In this document: one piece after another, positions 12,501 through 24,384 of the stretch
How positions within the stretch are numbered: the first letter of the stretch is position 1
Layout: the number at the start of each line of letters is the position of its first letter
Source: Pocillopora verrucosa
Taxonomy: Eukaryota > Cnidaria > Anthozoa > Scleractinia > Pocilloporidae
Direction of reading: 5' to 3'
Assembly: GCF_036669915.1 (NCBI RefSeq)
Contig: NC_089312.1
Coordinates: 13,798,789 to 13,862,788 of the forward strand
DNA: 64,000 nucleotides
Notes under the pieces: generated by a model
Told to the model about the DNA's origin: nothing
Database searches by the model: none
The model's input: only the letters and a program-made list of their open reading frames with translations
Made by a program: the position numbers and the translations under genes

Positions 12501-15500
12501 TTCTTTAAACCTCATGTAATATCTACATGTACATAACATGTGTCTTCTTGTGATGAGTGAATTTAAAAATAGCAAATGATGATTTTTGTGGTACCTTGTA
12601 GGACTTGCATTGTGATGACAATGTTAAAAACAGCAGCCCTACATCCATCAACTCCTCCATGACATCAAATACCACAAGTTGTGATTCCTGTTTTCTCCTT
12701 AACACAATTAAGAATGACAGCACTCAACAGGTTTGTGGTTTCTGTATACTTGGTTATTAATTGCATGGATTCTCTTCAATCTAGCATTATCATGATATTA
12801 AGTCAGTATGAGTAACTCTTTTTAATCGTTCTTGAGAATAGAATCCTGCAGTATTTGCACAATTTCTCTGTTGTCACGGTTCACATAATTGCTCAAGTTG
12901 ATTATTTTGGCATGCAATAACAATGTATTTGTATTTCAAACTGAGATGTCTTATACCTGCCTTGAAGCCTGAAAAAAATAGCTGCCATTTAATAACAAAT
13001 TGCCCTTGAAAGGCTAAATGAAAAAGCTTTAAAAAGACATCTCATTTGCTTTTATTCAGCTGGATTTTTTTAGTAACATTTTTTCTCAACTTCAACCCCA
13101 CCCCAATTTTCCTGGCAATGGCATAGTGTTGCTTCTTTTTTTCCTATAACTGTGATGTCTAAACAAAGGATCTTATATGCAAAATCTCAGTAATGTCAGA
13201 ACCTCTTTAAACTGAACTTATTTTCTACAGGTTCGAGCTGCTTTTGAAATCCTGACATTGCTGTTTGCTTTCATCTACATTCTTATCCTCATTCGAGAGG
13301 TGATTTTTCAGGAGGGACTCAAGCCTGTTTTCTTTGACTTGGTAAGAGTCGCATTATGTAGCAGTTAGGAAAGGTTAATGATTTTCACTTTTTACTTCTT
13401 TTAAATTAGTACAAGAAAGTACAGTCAATGTTACTGTTAACAATAACCTAGTATGGTATGTTCCTCACTAAGTATTTACACTGCATTGTCCATTGCAGTT
13501 GAAAAGTTGAACTCATGGCTCCTCAGGGGGAGGGGAAATTGAGAAGTGATCAAAGTGATAACATTGAATTTAATTTTTGTGGTGTTTCTTTTGTTTCATC
13601 AACCCTGTTTTATTTCATGGTATACTTTGTTCAGGTTCACAACCCTCTGCGACTCCTGCTGGTGTTATCTTGTGTGTTATTACTAACCTGCTTAGCAGCA
13701 CGCTTCACTTGTGAACCTAATCTTGAAGATCACCTGGTAATTGCAGCTCTTGTTCTGGCCTGGCCTTACTCTCTCACATTCTGCAGGTGTGACAATAAAT
13801 TCACTTTGTTTTGTCCCTTAAAGCATTATATTTACTTGCTAAGTGCATGAAAAGTCAAAATCAACATCCCAATTCTCAGATATTGTCCCTCTTCTTGCAG
13901 CTGTTCAATGCAGTGCTTTTCCACCCACTCATGATTACTGGTTACTCAATTTTAATGATGAACTTGAAAACTAAAAAATTTGCTCAATGTACAATTACTC
14001 TTATCAGATGTTGTCGGTGCCATGGTTTAAAGCCTGCTATTGCTACATTTCTGACAGTTACATTTCTGTCTTTTCTCTCATTTAAAAGTAGAATCCATTC
14101 TTGATCAGAATCACTTTCCATTTGATGATGCAAGTAATACTGTATGGTGATTGTGACATACTTTAATTTTGTGTTTCAGGGGTTTTGCTCTTGTAGGGCC
14201 TTTTGTGGTTATGATCTATCAGATGTTAAGGAGGGATTTCATCATTTTCTTCATCATTTACATGATTTTTGTAATTGGATTTTCTCAAGGTGGGGAAGAT
14301 TTGTTAGTTATGTCATTATTCAATTCAATTTTCAGCCTCAATCGCATTGTACTTTCTGAGATTCTGCAAATTAATTTTATTAGCTTTTCGATTTTAATGA
14401 GGTTATTATCTTCTTGGTAAAGGTTTCTACCATAGCAATGTTTTGCTCTTGAATAGTCTCCCTCATAAAGTTATACAAGCAGGATCTCTTAATTTTTTAA
14501 GTATTCTTTATGTTAACCATTTTTTAACACTTAGAAGCCTGACATTATGGAATACTAGTATTTTGTTAGTTAATAAATTAAAATTAATATATTACTAGTA
14601 AATAGATTTTGACAATTTATGACATTGTTTTGTATGTTTTGTCTCAAATCTGACTGATTGTGAAGGCAAGTAAATGAAAATTACAACTACACACAACTAC
14701 AATAACCGTATAATACTGTGAAAAATGATTAGATAACTGCAACCTCATCTCCCTGGGTTTTTTTTTTTAATTTTCTTTTAGGCTGGTTTGTGAGAAAGTT
14801 TTGGTGTTGATTTGGTATTGTCTACATTTTGTTTTCTTTAGCCATGTTTTTGGTGACGCTTGGGTATGACGACAAATCCGTCCAGGAAAATCTCTTTACA
14901 CGCTGGTTTTCTGCCGGCCTTGGACTCGTAATTCTTTCATTAGGAGAATATGAGGTATGCTCTGAACCGTGGGTACACCTATGTTATTAGTGGAACAGGT
15001 CGGTAAAACGTGTAGGAAAGACAGTATTGAATGAATTCTCATTGAGCCGTTTTCAATTGAGTTTCGTAAGTAATCCATGATTGCTTTGTTCTTGCTTAAC
15101 TTCGTTCTGTTAATGGTCCAGAAAACTCGCGCCACCTTCTCAACCAATCAGATTGAAAACTTACCGGTATACCAATCGTGATTGGTCACTCGTGTTTTCC
15201 CGCGTTTCATGCAGTTTGCCTGTTGTTACTGGGAGTTCTAATTGGCTAGTGATGATGTCAACCTTAGCTGCAATTGGCTGTCTTGATTACTTTGGTTTTT
15301 CGAAACTCAAGTGAGAACTGTGAGATCATTTGTACACAGGTTGAGCTCCTCTGAACAGGTACATCTGAAAGTCTTTCAAGCTCTTCCGTGATGGTATACT
15401 TCAAGATATAGAACATGAGGAGAATATCTTAGAAAATGTGTTCCTTCCTATGAAGTCCTTGTCAGTAAATAATATGACATTTGCTTTAAGATATTTTTCT

Positions 15501-17147
15501 ATTTCAATCCCTTGCTATGCATTTTTCCAGTAATTCACCAAATTTTCAGTATTTTTCATCAATGATCATGCGCTTGTAAAAAATTGATTCCTTTGCCCTG
15601 TGTGTCCCGCTTTTTTATCTAATTGGGCAGTGTGGTATCATCATAACGTTCATAACAGGCCTACATTTATAACATGTAGTCTCACAATTTTTAAATTTCA
15701 GGAGTTGTATGAACAAGTGGCACACAGTAACTCGCCGTTTAAGATTCTGGGTTTGGTAAGAAACCTCCATCCTTTTCCATTGACATGAGGATTCATTTTC
15801 GCATCTGGGGGTATTCAGTTAGAGGGAAAAAGTGATCCAGGCTTTCATTAGTTTTGTTGCATTGGAGAACTTTTAAAAAACTCTTTCATACTTGAGATGC
15901 AAAACGTAAACCATTAGCAGCCAGCTTGTTCACTTGTCCCTTTCTCGAGGGCTGTCACATGAATTTGTTTTGAGTTCCTTGGCTTCTTGTTGTTATAACC
16001 ATTGTTCTGATTGGCCGGTATCGATTAGTTATGGTTTTATGACATTCCCTCGAAATGTTTTCTGTTGCTATTGTTCTGAACTCGTAAACTGGTTGCTTAC
16101 TTAATTGGTTCCTTTTTTCCTGCAGATCATGTTTTTCCTGTTTATGATCCTCGGAGCCTTGTTGATTGTGAACATGTTGATTGCTATGATGGGAAACACG
16201 TACCTTAAAGTTGCAGAAACTGAAAAGGAATGGACACGACAGGTAAATGAAATGAACTTTTCCCGCCGCAAGATTTTATCAATTTCTTCACTTCGTTTTA
16301 GAAAAATTTTCAATAGAGTGTCAGAAGTAATCTGGGATTGCTGTAAATTTGCTTTCTTTCGTTTTATGATTGGTCCAGAAAACTTGCACCACTTTCTCAA
16401 CCAATCAGATTCAAAACTAAAACCCATCGCGACTTGGTCACCCGCGTTTTCCCGCGCTTCAGGCAGTGTGCTTGTTTTTACTTCGAGTTATCATTGGCTA
16501 CTGTGATATTTCCCTTGCTATGATTGGCTGTAATGATTGCTTTGGTTTTGTGTTACGACAATCAGTCGAAAAGTGCTCCACTGATTTAGTCTATATGATT
16601 AACTAAAATGGTATTTTTTTTCTCTTAGTGGGCTCGTATTGTACTTGCCGTAGAGCGCATGCTCACCCCGAAACAAAGGCTCGCCGCACAGAAGCTGTAC
16701 TCACAGAGCGTGGGTACTAACGAGGAAAGAGCACTGATCATGAGGCTGCGGAAACATGAAGATCACCAACAGGTTAGTATGTTGACAGCTCTTCTTCAAG
16801 TTATAAAAAATAAATGTATGGAAGATAAATGAATGTTACTAAATGAAAGTTTACCTTTGGTCTTCTCAGAGTGAATATTGCGATGTACTTTGTACATTTT
16901 GTCGTATTTCAGGCGCTGTATTTGTCGATTTGAACTGATTTATTCATAACTTGCCGGTATCAAGCAGTTGTCCTGAAGATTTTATTACCTAGCCCTTCAT
17001 GTATGTTGCTCACCAATTTTCCTAAATTTGTTTCACGTTTCCCAGACCCAAGTTTCTAACGATCCAAAACAACGGGCAAAAGGCAAAGTCAAGGATTCCA
17101 TACCACTGCCGAGGAAGGATTACGATTGGTTGGATACGAGTGTGTGA
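3593..17147 (+). CDS. TRPV cation channel, invertebrate Nanchung/Inactive/OCR type, 18 exons
   Basis: Exons 3593-3989, 5054-5227, 5867-6056, 7738-7891, 8822-8950, 9121-9213, 9920-9976, 11085-11167, 11936-12011, 12602-12730, 13231-13341, 13635-13786, 14180-14289, 14842-14954, 15702-15755, 16126-16242, 16629-16772, 17046-17147 total 2385 bases (794 residues plus stop) with every phase matching. Ankyrin repeats cover about 140-395 ([60 protein letters not shown]). [14 protein letters not shown] resembles insect Nanchung and Inactive rather than vertebrate TRPV1-6. S1 is about 427-447, followed by a loop with NSS, NTT and NDS sequons, S2 495-516, S3 536-555, S4 565-582, S5 602-620, pore 621-674, S6 675-700, then a TRP-box-like WTRQWARIV. 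Expected role: plasma-membrane cation channel in mechano-, thermo- or chemosensation. Whether it works as a homomer or needs a partner is unknown. Confidence 0.92.
4438..4836. repeat. Two adjacent TTAACCC-type MITE copies in TRPV intron 1
   Basis: 4625-4836 is a 212-bp element whose ends mirror each other: TTAACCCTTTCACTCCCAAG at the left and GGGAGTGAAAGGGTTAA at the right. Its body includes AATTCTCCTTACTATC near the left end and GGAGAAATTCTG near the right. Just before it, 4438-4605 is a worn copy of a second, related family with CAGTATGTATATTCTCC and TTTAGTTGGTGATCATTTCC. Neither encodes protein; they look like non-autonomous DNA transposons. More copies occur at 11518 and on the right half of the window. 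Confidence 0.75.
5345..5765. repeat. Degenerate repeat rich in AATAAACACCC/AAGCACCCC words (TRPV intron 2)
   Basis: The stretch contains AATAAACACCCTC, AATAAATGCTCCC, TTAAACACCCGCC and AATAAGCACCCC. These are variants of one word, as in a dispersed element whose ends carry GGGGTGCTTATT-type sequence. A second worn fragment with related GCGCCTCCTCCCC and GGGGGACGCTTAT words is at 18308-18375. No coding capacity seen. Confidence 0.45.
6168..7060 (+). mobile_element. 5'-truncated non-LTR retrotransposon (CR1/L2-like), 3' part, in TRPV intron 3
   Basis: The intact frame 6179-6841 encodes the region after the reverse-transcriptase active site of a LINE ORF2: [47 protein letters not shown] and [16 protein letters not shown]. 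These are typical of CR1/L2-group elements. The upstream catalytic domain is missing, so the copy is 5'-truncated near 6168 and cannot move by itself. After the stop comes a short 3' UTR with AATAAA, ending in a TTA microsatellite at 7034-7058, as in CR1-type tails. It lies in sense orientation within the intron. The frame is still open, which suggests a fairly recent insertion. Confidence 0.8.
10954..11045. repeat. Three tandem units of about 31 bp in TRPV intron 7
   Basis: The words TAGTTATAATTATAGTTAGA, ATAGTTATAGATAGATAACT and TAATAATTATAGTTAGATAA follow one another, each ending in a CTCTTT-type block. This is a short AT-rich tandem array about 40 bases before exon 8. No function is evident. 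Confidence 0.6.
11518..11728. repeat. TTAACCC-type MITE, family 1, in TRPV intron 8
   Basis: A 211-bp element with TTAACCCTTTAACTCCCAGA at the left and GGGAGTTAAAGGGTTAA at the right. It is the same family, length and layout as the copy at 4625-4836. Internal words such as TTCTCCTTACTGTC and GGAGAAATTCTGTCTTGGTC are shared. Confidence 0.8.
12108..12385. repeat. Worn inverted-terminal repeat element in TRPV intron 9
   Basis: The left part has GGGGCTGGATCCAGGGAT and AGGAGGGGGTGCA. The right part has CTGCACCC and TAGATCCGCCTC, roughly the reverse complement. This suggests a small non-autonomous DNA transposon remnant. No coding capacity. Confidence 0.45.
15051..15317. repeat. MITE with TTGAGTTTCG ends (GATTGG family) in TRPV intron 14
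   Basis: About 267 bp. The left end TTTCAATTGAGTTTCGTAAG mirrors the right end TTTTTCGAAACTCAAGTGA. The body carries several CCAATCA or GATTGG words (AACCAATCAGATTG, CAATTGGCTG) and CGTGTTTTCCCGCG. Related copies are at 16308, 26279, 26917, 37361 and 63361. Confidence 0.75.
16308..16577. repeat. MITE of the GATTGG family in TRPV intron 16
   Basis: About 270 bp with AGAGTGTCAGAAGTAATC at the left, ATCAGTCGAAAAGTGCTCC at the right, and the shared core AACCAATCAGATTC, CGCGACTTGGTCACCCGCG and TATGATTGGCTG. It starts only about 65 bases after the S6 exon. No coding capacity. Confidence 0.75.
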
Positions 17148-18060
17148 AGAAATCCTATTGGTTCGCTGTCACTGAATCGATTAATGGACACTACATGTAG
17201 TGAATTATTAACTCCCTGAGTCTCCTTGAGTCATGTGATCTCGTTATTATCCAAATGAGTGTATTCAGTAAAAATTTTTCATGAGTTATTCATAATTCTT
17301 TACAAAGTTTTTTGAACTTTCACATTTGTAGCTTAACCTCATCGTAGAACACTTATTTAAGGCAGTTCGACCCAAGAAACATTTGTCAAAATTCTTTTTT
17401 GGTGCAAAAACACAATTTGATAAAATACAATGTGAACGTCTCCTCCTTCATTTAATAACCTTTGCAGGTAAATGAATCAAGAATCAAAGTTATAGGAGTT
17501 TCTGTTTGTTCTACAAATGAATGTTTTTTCAAACACCAATGCATTTTGTAGTAGTTTGAGTATTTCTTGTGAAAATACTTGTACATTTATTTTATTACAA
17601 GTATCAGCCTCTCTTTTTACTTATTTCGCACAGTGGCTGGTCGTAAATACTTTCATAATTATTTGTAATTTTTAAAGAGACTGGGTTCGTCTTCATCGTA
17701 TCGTACGGTTTACAAATAGTGGTTTTAAGTTTCATTGATTCTGAAAGTTAAAACGTACGGTTGGTAAGGGAAAAAGGTTGCCCTTCCAAACAGAATATTT
17801 GTTATATGTAGATTTGAACTGAAGTATTTGGAATTGTTGAAATGCGGAAATTTAATGCACGAAATATCAAGTCTTAAGTTAGAGTTTACGTAGTAAGAAT
17901 TTCCCGTCAACCCGTTCAGCTGTACACAATTCGGGTTGCATTTCTATAGCATTGCAATGTTAAAGGATATTTATTGCCTACGAGGCACAGTATTATTTAT
18001 GAGTACGCCTTAGCTTAGTGTTTTTACAACAGAAAATAAAGATTTCTGCGACCACAATGT
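17148..18060 (+). other. Probable 3' UTR of the TRPV gene with poly(A) signal
   Basis: After the TGA at 17145-17147 no further coding exon was found. The first clear AATAAA followed by GT-rich sequence is at 18035-18040, giving a 3' UTR near 900 bases. The end point is inferred and needs transcript data. Confidence 0.5.
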
Positions 18061-20643
18061 TTTGACTGGTTAACTTTTTTTTTCAAATTGAAGTGTTTGT
18101 GGTAGGATTTTTGGTATAAATAAAATAAAAAAGTGATGCTTTGTAGGAATTCAGTGCCTTAATTTTGTTTCCTTATCGTGTAGGGCCAACTGAAAACGTG
18201 ACTCGGAATGTCAACAGCGTTGAAAACTAAGAACAAAATTGGTCAAATTGAAGGAAATTATCATAAGATTATCACTGAATTCCCAACTCTGACGTAAATG
18301 CTATAGTAAGCGCCTCCTCCCCCCCGGGTTTGGTTATTTCCTGTTCTTCTAGACGGGGGACGCTTATGAAAGGCTTACTGGAGAGAGGTGGGTACATAAT
18401 TGAGTGCGAAAAATGTTAGAAAGGGTATTTATTTGCATGAAAAAAGAGCATGGAAATTTCAATGTTTGCAGACGTATCCAGATTAGCTCTTCATCAGTGG
18501 GACAGTGAATGGCTGAGCAGTAAATGTGTAGAACCTTCACCTGGGAGTGTTTCTTCTCGTGATCGGAACCCTTTTTTTAAAACGCCTATAGTAACAGTGA
18601 TACGAGGAAAGAGGAAATTTTTAGTTAATTTTTAATGATCAACTATTTCATTTGCGCTGTTTCTGAAACGAACACCTCGCGGGTGAGTTTAGGCAAGAAA
18701 TTAGGCTTGTGAGCTGTCATGGTTTCCAAACAGGCCACTCAACCACTGACCATACTCTAGTCCTGTGTCTAAAGAGAAGGAATTGATTTAGGTGTACCAG
18801 GTCGGCGCTGTTAACCAACATGGCCAACCCAATTATTACACGAACCCCGGATATTGCAAGTTGCCATATGAGGCAGATAGACGTTCCTGCAATTTTAATT
18901 GTTTGCGTTTAATGGTTCCTTTCGTTGGTTAAGACCTACATTGTGTCTAGACATGCGCAATAACAGCGAAATAGATGCGAGATAATTACGTCACCACAGA
19001 AGCACACGCCATATTTGAAGATCATGCTCCGGTTTTTCGAAGAGTGGATAACCCTATCCACTGGATAAACCTCTATCCGGTGGACAGCGCGGCACGTTTC
19101 GGTGCTTATCTATTTCGTTACTTATCTGCTGGATAGTGATTGATCTGTTGGATAGCGTTCTCTGCCCTTTGAACAACTAGGCACCAGGATTTTCTTTTCC
19201 GTGGTGATAGGGGGAAAAAGCGCCTCATATATCTGCAACCACTCTGTTGCATACAATACGAGTACGCCGCACAGTGTTACACCATAACAATTCATATTAA
19301 CAAACCAAGCAATCAAAACAGAAGACTGTTCCAATTTATTTAATTGCATGCGTGTGCTCTCCTTTCGACGATTTCTGCACAAAGTCTCGTAAATATAGGC
19401 ACTTTTGCTTCTCCTTCGGGAGCCACCTTAACAGCCTCGTGTTCAAAATACTCTGAAGTAAGATATGCAATCATGTAGCCAATCGGGGTGTACTCTCACC
19501 TTTAACGAGAAATAACTCCAGATTCTGCCTTTTTTATGGGAGATCTGTCTATCAGAGATATTTATCATGCTATTCAACCGCAAAATACATACAGAGCAAG
19601 GTAGAAAGCATGATCGGAGGCTATATTTAAATACGTTTTGTTTTTAAAATTCTTTCTATGGACTTGAAAAATTCACGGAAATATCCAGTGTTGGCTCACG
19701 TAATATTGTCGGGCCGGCCAATAACTGATCCATAACCGAAACTTCGACCATATCAATGTGCCGAGGAAATCGAGTAAACTGGATTTTTTTTCACGTAACG
19801 TTACACATATCTCAACATGAACTGGAAAAAGGTTTGAGAAACCCTCAAGATTGAAAAGGATGTACGGTTGTCGGGAGAGTTTTGGACGTCTCAGGTTGAT
19901 CGGAAATACTTCCTTTCAGTCAACACCTGAAATAAAGCTATGACCAGCAAAGCAATTTTGCACGACTCCGCAATTGTCTTCATTCTGTCTTGTTGGCAGC
20001 ATGGGAACGTTCACGTCAGGCTATATTTTTAAGCTCTTTGACTTACACCTGTATCGGTAGCCCTTGATTCGAAGCAAATTATTTCACGCTTGAGCCCGCA
20101 GCCTACAGGGCTATTTACATACGGCAGTCATACCGCATTAACTGTGCCATCGTGACACAGTTATCATTTCCAGTATATTAATAACGTATGCACATGGCAC
20201 CTTTTATTGAAGTTTAGTGACCCTTTCGCTGAGCTTAGTCTCCTTCGCAGTCGTTTTTTTGGATGTCACGCAACGCTTCCCGTTATTTCCTGTGCACGTG
20301 ACAATTGTTCAAAAAATCATTCTTTTGAAGACCAAGCTCATTTGATATCGTTCCTAGAATTATCTCAAGGAAGTATCTCTGTTTCATATTCAGTTTATTT
20401 AGTGATGCCATATCAAAGTTCTTGGGGAAAAATAACAATGACAATAAGATTCCTCGCGTGAACTTCAGGACCGTTAGCGCGCGTTCTAAAGGTCGTGCAT
20501 GACGCGCGCGAAAACATCATAATGCAAAGTAAGATGACATCATAAACAGTTTTTGCTCCATGAGGATTTCAAGGCTATAGTCTTTGAGGAGAAGTAAAAG
20601 CATTTAGTGATTTTATTCGGAAAAAATTCAGTTCTAAGGTATC
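18061..20643. other. Spacer with repeat fragments before the PIM-like kinase gene
   Basis: No gene recognised. A worn fragment with GCGCCTCCTCCCC and GGGGGACGCTTATGA lies at 18308-18375. At 19023-19190 a palindrome-rich repeat is built from GGATAACCCTATCCACTGG, CTATCCGGTGGACAG and CTGGATAGTG, ending in CCTTTGAACAACTAGGCACC, another short MITE-like element. Shortly before the kinase, GCGCGCG clusters (20479-20510) and an ATF-like GATGACATCAT (about 20532) could be promoter elements, but this is only suggestive. Confidence 0.4.
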
Positions 20644-23600
20644 ATGAATCCTGAAATAAGGAGAAAAAGAAAATTTTCTGTCACCTGCCAGCCCTCGCAA
20701 TCATCGTGTGGCCAGCAAAAAGGAGAATGTTCTGCCGCGTGTAAGCCGGCAAAGACCAGAAGAATTTTCGCTGACTCTAAGGTTAGAACTCTCCCTCAGT
20801 TTTCGTTTGTTTTTCTCCATTTGTTTTGGGTAAGTCTGCTTTAAAAGCTGTACACCTTTGGTAAAATATGCTTTCCTTTTAAATTTTGCAGTCGAGCTTG
20901 ATCGGAAAAAGTAAATCCGAAAACCCCCGGAAAAGGTAGAGAATTTATCTGTTTATCAATTGAGAATTGTTAGCTTTGAACCAAAGGCAGTTCAGCTTAA
21001 TGACGATGTTTGTCTCCACAGAGCCTGGACAGAGCCTGATTTCAAGAAGCTCTTTACGGCGAAAAGAAAGAAGATTTGCTTGTCGACTCCAGAATCAGTC
21101 GTAAGTTTTTTTCGAGTTCAGTGCGAGTTCAGAACGCGGTGTGACTGTAACAAAGTATATACAAAAGCAAGCATATAAAACGTCACGATACTTTCTTCTC
21201 CACTTGTATACTGAAAATTCTGATAATTTCATTATTTCCTCTTCCTAGGAGAAAGCTAAAGTTGAAACCGAGACAAAAGAGAAGCATATTACCGAGATTG
21301 AGACTTCAACGAGTTGTTGCAAGCCGGAGCCGATCCGACACAAAAAGACACGAAGAGGTATGAACACGGAAATTGTAAATAAAATTGAACGTCGGTCGTT
21401 TCGCAAACGAGTCGTTTCGCAAACGAGTCGTTTCGCCAACGGTCGTTTCGCAAACGTCTCTAGTCAGTTCGCAAACGTTTAGAAGTCATTTTGCAAACGT
21501 TATAAACATTTATATGTGTAGGAGTCAGTTCACACACTTTGTAGATTTGAGATGTCAACGTTTGAGCATACAAACTAACTCTCTAGCTTAAGTCATACAG
21601 TCTTGTGGTTGATTTCACTCTATCACAGCGTTTGCGTGTTGCATGCACAGTAGCTGTAATCCGCAAATCAATTTACCGATGTAAAACAGGTCTTACTCTT
21701 GCTGTGTTCTATCAGGAAGCTTTGCTCTTTGAAGGAAGGTACACAACTACCGAGACACGGGATAAAAACTGTCCATTTGATTATGAAATATACTTTAGCG
21801 GGAAATAAGCTGTGAGATTTCACATCCAATAATTTATGCATACAACAAAATTTCATCAATGTAGTATTCTGAATCGTATAGTTAAACCCAGGTTGACATG
21901 TAAATGTTTATAACGTTTGCGAACTGACTTCTACACGTTTGCGAACTGACAAGAGACGTTTGCGAAACTACCGTTGGCGAAACAACTTGTTGGCGAAACG
22001 ACCGGTTACCGTAAAATCCATAGTCGTCTGATTCAAGATGGTCGTTGATTCAGGCGAGGAAATTTTTACGGGTTAATGCGATAGTTTCTTCATTTCTCAT
22101 CGCATGTTTTGGCTATATGGTGTATTTTAAAAAATGAGAGGTTGCATGTAAGAAATTAAAAGCGGAAGTGGAGAAATATGAGACCAACGAAAGGTTGGAG
22201 AACAGTTTCCTATCTTAACTTGGAAGAGAGGAAGTCCGAGGATGTAACCGATCTTACATTTTGTATGATTTTTCAGGAAAGCGCAAACCTCGCCCTAAAG
22301 GTCTTGCAGCATATGAGATGGGAAAACCTTTGGGCTCCGGCGGATTTGGAGAAGTTTTCGCCGCCAGACGAAAAAAGGACAACCTGCCGGTAAGCATCAA
22401 TAAACCGTTAATTTATAACTTCTATCGTGTGGTTTTTAGTGATGCTAATTACAGCTTACCTTGCCATAAACTCTGAAATAAATTGCATCGTAAGCCACCA
22501 GAGGTGCAGAGCTAAGGGGGGGGGGGGGGAAGGGAGAGGGAAGGGGATTGAATTAGACCACCACCCTTGTGATTAATTATAAAGACAATACCCATTAAAC
22601 TAAGTGGAGCCTACTGTTGTTGTGTGGCGGAAACATTTAAAAATACGAGAAAACCACAATGGAGATACCAAAATGATAGGTTTTAATTTTCCATCTTAAA
22701 TCTTGCAGGTGGCTATCAAGTTCGTGAACAAGAGCAGGGTCAAGAACTACAGAGAGGTAAGTACAACCTAAAAATTCTCTTCCGCCAGTCTCTGTGGTCA
22801 CGGGTAACGAATAAGGCTGAATTAATTTTCCTTCAGTTGCCTTGAAATAAAATTGCAAAATTAAGTGATAAAAGTATCGATCAAATTAGGAACTATAGAG
22901 ATTGACTGATTTATCCAGTCTTTTCTATTCCTTGTTTGTTTAATCTAAAAATAAATAACTTTCATTAACTTAAATCTTCCCGACCCATCCCTCCTAAACA
23001 GATAAACGGAAAACAGTTTCCAGCCGAGGCTTACTTTCAGCGCCACGTTCGGCACCCGAACGTGATTCAACTACTGGATATCTTCACCAACGGAGATAAC
23101 TTCGTGTTCGTGCTCGAGCGCCCCGAAGATTCAGCGGACTTGTTCGACTACATTGACGCATGTGAAGGGCTGATTGAAGACGAAGGTCGAGAGCTCTTTT
23201 CTCAAATTCTGGAGGCAGCGATACAATGCGAAGAACAGGGTGTGCTACACCAGGACATCAAGCCAGAAAATGTCATCATAGATATGAACAAAATGGAGGC
23301 CAAGCTGACTGATTTCGGTCTCGCCTGTGACGCACAGGACCAACCCTTCAGGCAATTCGTAGGTAAGTATTTTAGTGAATGGCAGGTTTAAAGCAGACAC
23401 TCTTATACGACGTAAACTTTCGTATAAGATTCGTTAAGTTCGTACGAGGAGGCCCTTGTTAATAGCACTGCAGGACGTATGTTTTTCCGCCCGCGAGAGG
23501 ATTTGAGATGAGTCGGGAAGAGCTTGGCCGGGGGTCTGAATTTAACAATTATCAGTCCCAGCCGACGCGCGTTGGTCAAGGCCTCATACTTTCCCCGCGA

Positions 23601-24384
23601 GCGAAGAAACGAAGAAACGAAGAAACGAAGAACGCGGGCGAAGAAACGCTTGTGTCGAAGCGCTGATAACGAGGGCCTGCTCGCTGGCTAACGATGAATT
23701 AAGTAATTAAATGGGGTTGGCCTGTGGCAAGAGAAAAATATTTAAAGGCTTTTTTAAAGCCGTCTGATCCTTTATCCGATCATTTATTTATGTACTTATC
23801 TCAATAAATTACTTCCACTTATTTCTATGTTTTTTTCTTCCCATTCACTTTCCAGGCACTCAGCATTATTGTCCCCCTGAGTTCTACTCCCATCGTTGTT
23901 TCCATGGTAATCACGCCACTGTTTGGCAACTTGGCTTCTTATTGGCTGAGATGCTGTCGAATGAGATGCCATACGTCAAGCCACGCATGGCTCTGTACAT
24001 GCGTCCTTCTGTTCCTAAATTTGTCTCCAACGGTAAGAATTTTGGAACAAACGATACTGTTGGAGAAAAGGAGATAATTATCAAATGAAACAATGAGGAT
24101 TATTCCTGAGGGATATTTAAATAACCTCTGTTTCGACAAGTTTCGCCCACAGTCCCCTTTCATTTTTCATCATCAGAATAATGGAAATTGTAATACTAAA
24201 TGTCATCCGCTACAATGCAAATTCATTTAAGCATTTTCCCATTAGATTGATCGGGACGTAAATATATTTTTTTTCAGAGGCTCGGAATTTGATTTCATGG
24301 ATGTTGTCGCGAGATCCAGATGCGCGCCCCACATTACAACAGATCAGGTGCCATCCGTGGGTCAGCAAACCTCGCCACCACTGA
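20644..24384 (+). CDS. PIM-like serine/threonine protein kinase, 9 exons, HQD catalytic loop
   Basis: Exons 20644-20781, 20892-20935, 21022-21100, 21249-21357, 22277-22389, 22709-22756, 23002-23362, 23856-24032 and 24278-24384 sum to 1176 bases (391 residues) with consistent phases. The first 130 residues are a basic, Ser-rich tail with no recognised domain. The kinase domain fills the rest: Gly-rich loop GSGGFGEV (143-150), VAIK with Lys165, alpha-C Glu186, hinge LERPE (215-219), catalytic loop HQDIKPEN (260-267), DFG 281-283, and VWQLGFLLAEML in place of the usual DVWSLG. The ERPE hinge, the HATVWQLG segment and the short end right after HPWV point to PIM. The HRD arginine is replaced by Gln261, while the proton-acceptor Asp262, Asn267 and DFG remain, so activity is plausible. 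A poly(A) signal AATAAA is at 24523-24528. Substrates are unknown. Confidence 0.88.
21393..22005. mobile_element. Fold-back element with 105-120 bp inverted ends in kinase intron 4
   Basis: The left arm 21393-21512 and right arm 21901-22005 are imperfect reverse complements. Both are built from CGTTTCGCMAACG and CAGTTCGCAAACGT words, and both reach the inner TATAAACATTTA. The left arm has one extra GAGTCGTTTCGCAAAC unit. The middle (about 390 bp) has a frame from 21605 to 21808 with no recognised similarity and no transposase. It is probably a non-autonomous DNA transposon of fold-back type. I could not define a clear target-site duplication. Confidence 0.75.
23600..23652. repeat. Short GAAGAAAC tandem repeat in kinase intron 7
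   Basis: GCGAAGAAAC and GAAGAAAC words recur at least five times between GCGAGC and GGCGAAGAAACG. It is a small purine-rich tandem array of no evident function, inside a GC-richer repeat fragment. Confidence 0.6.
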
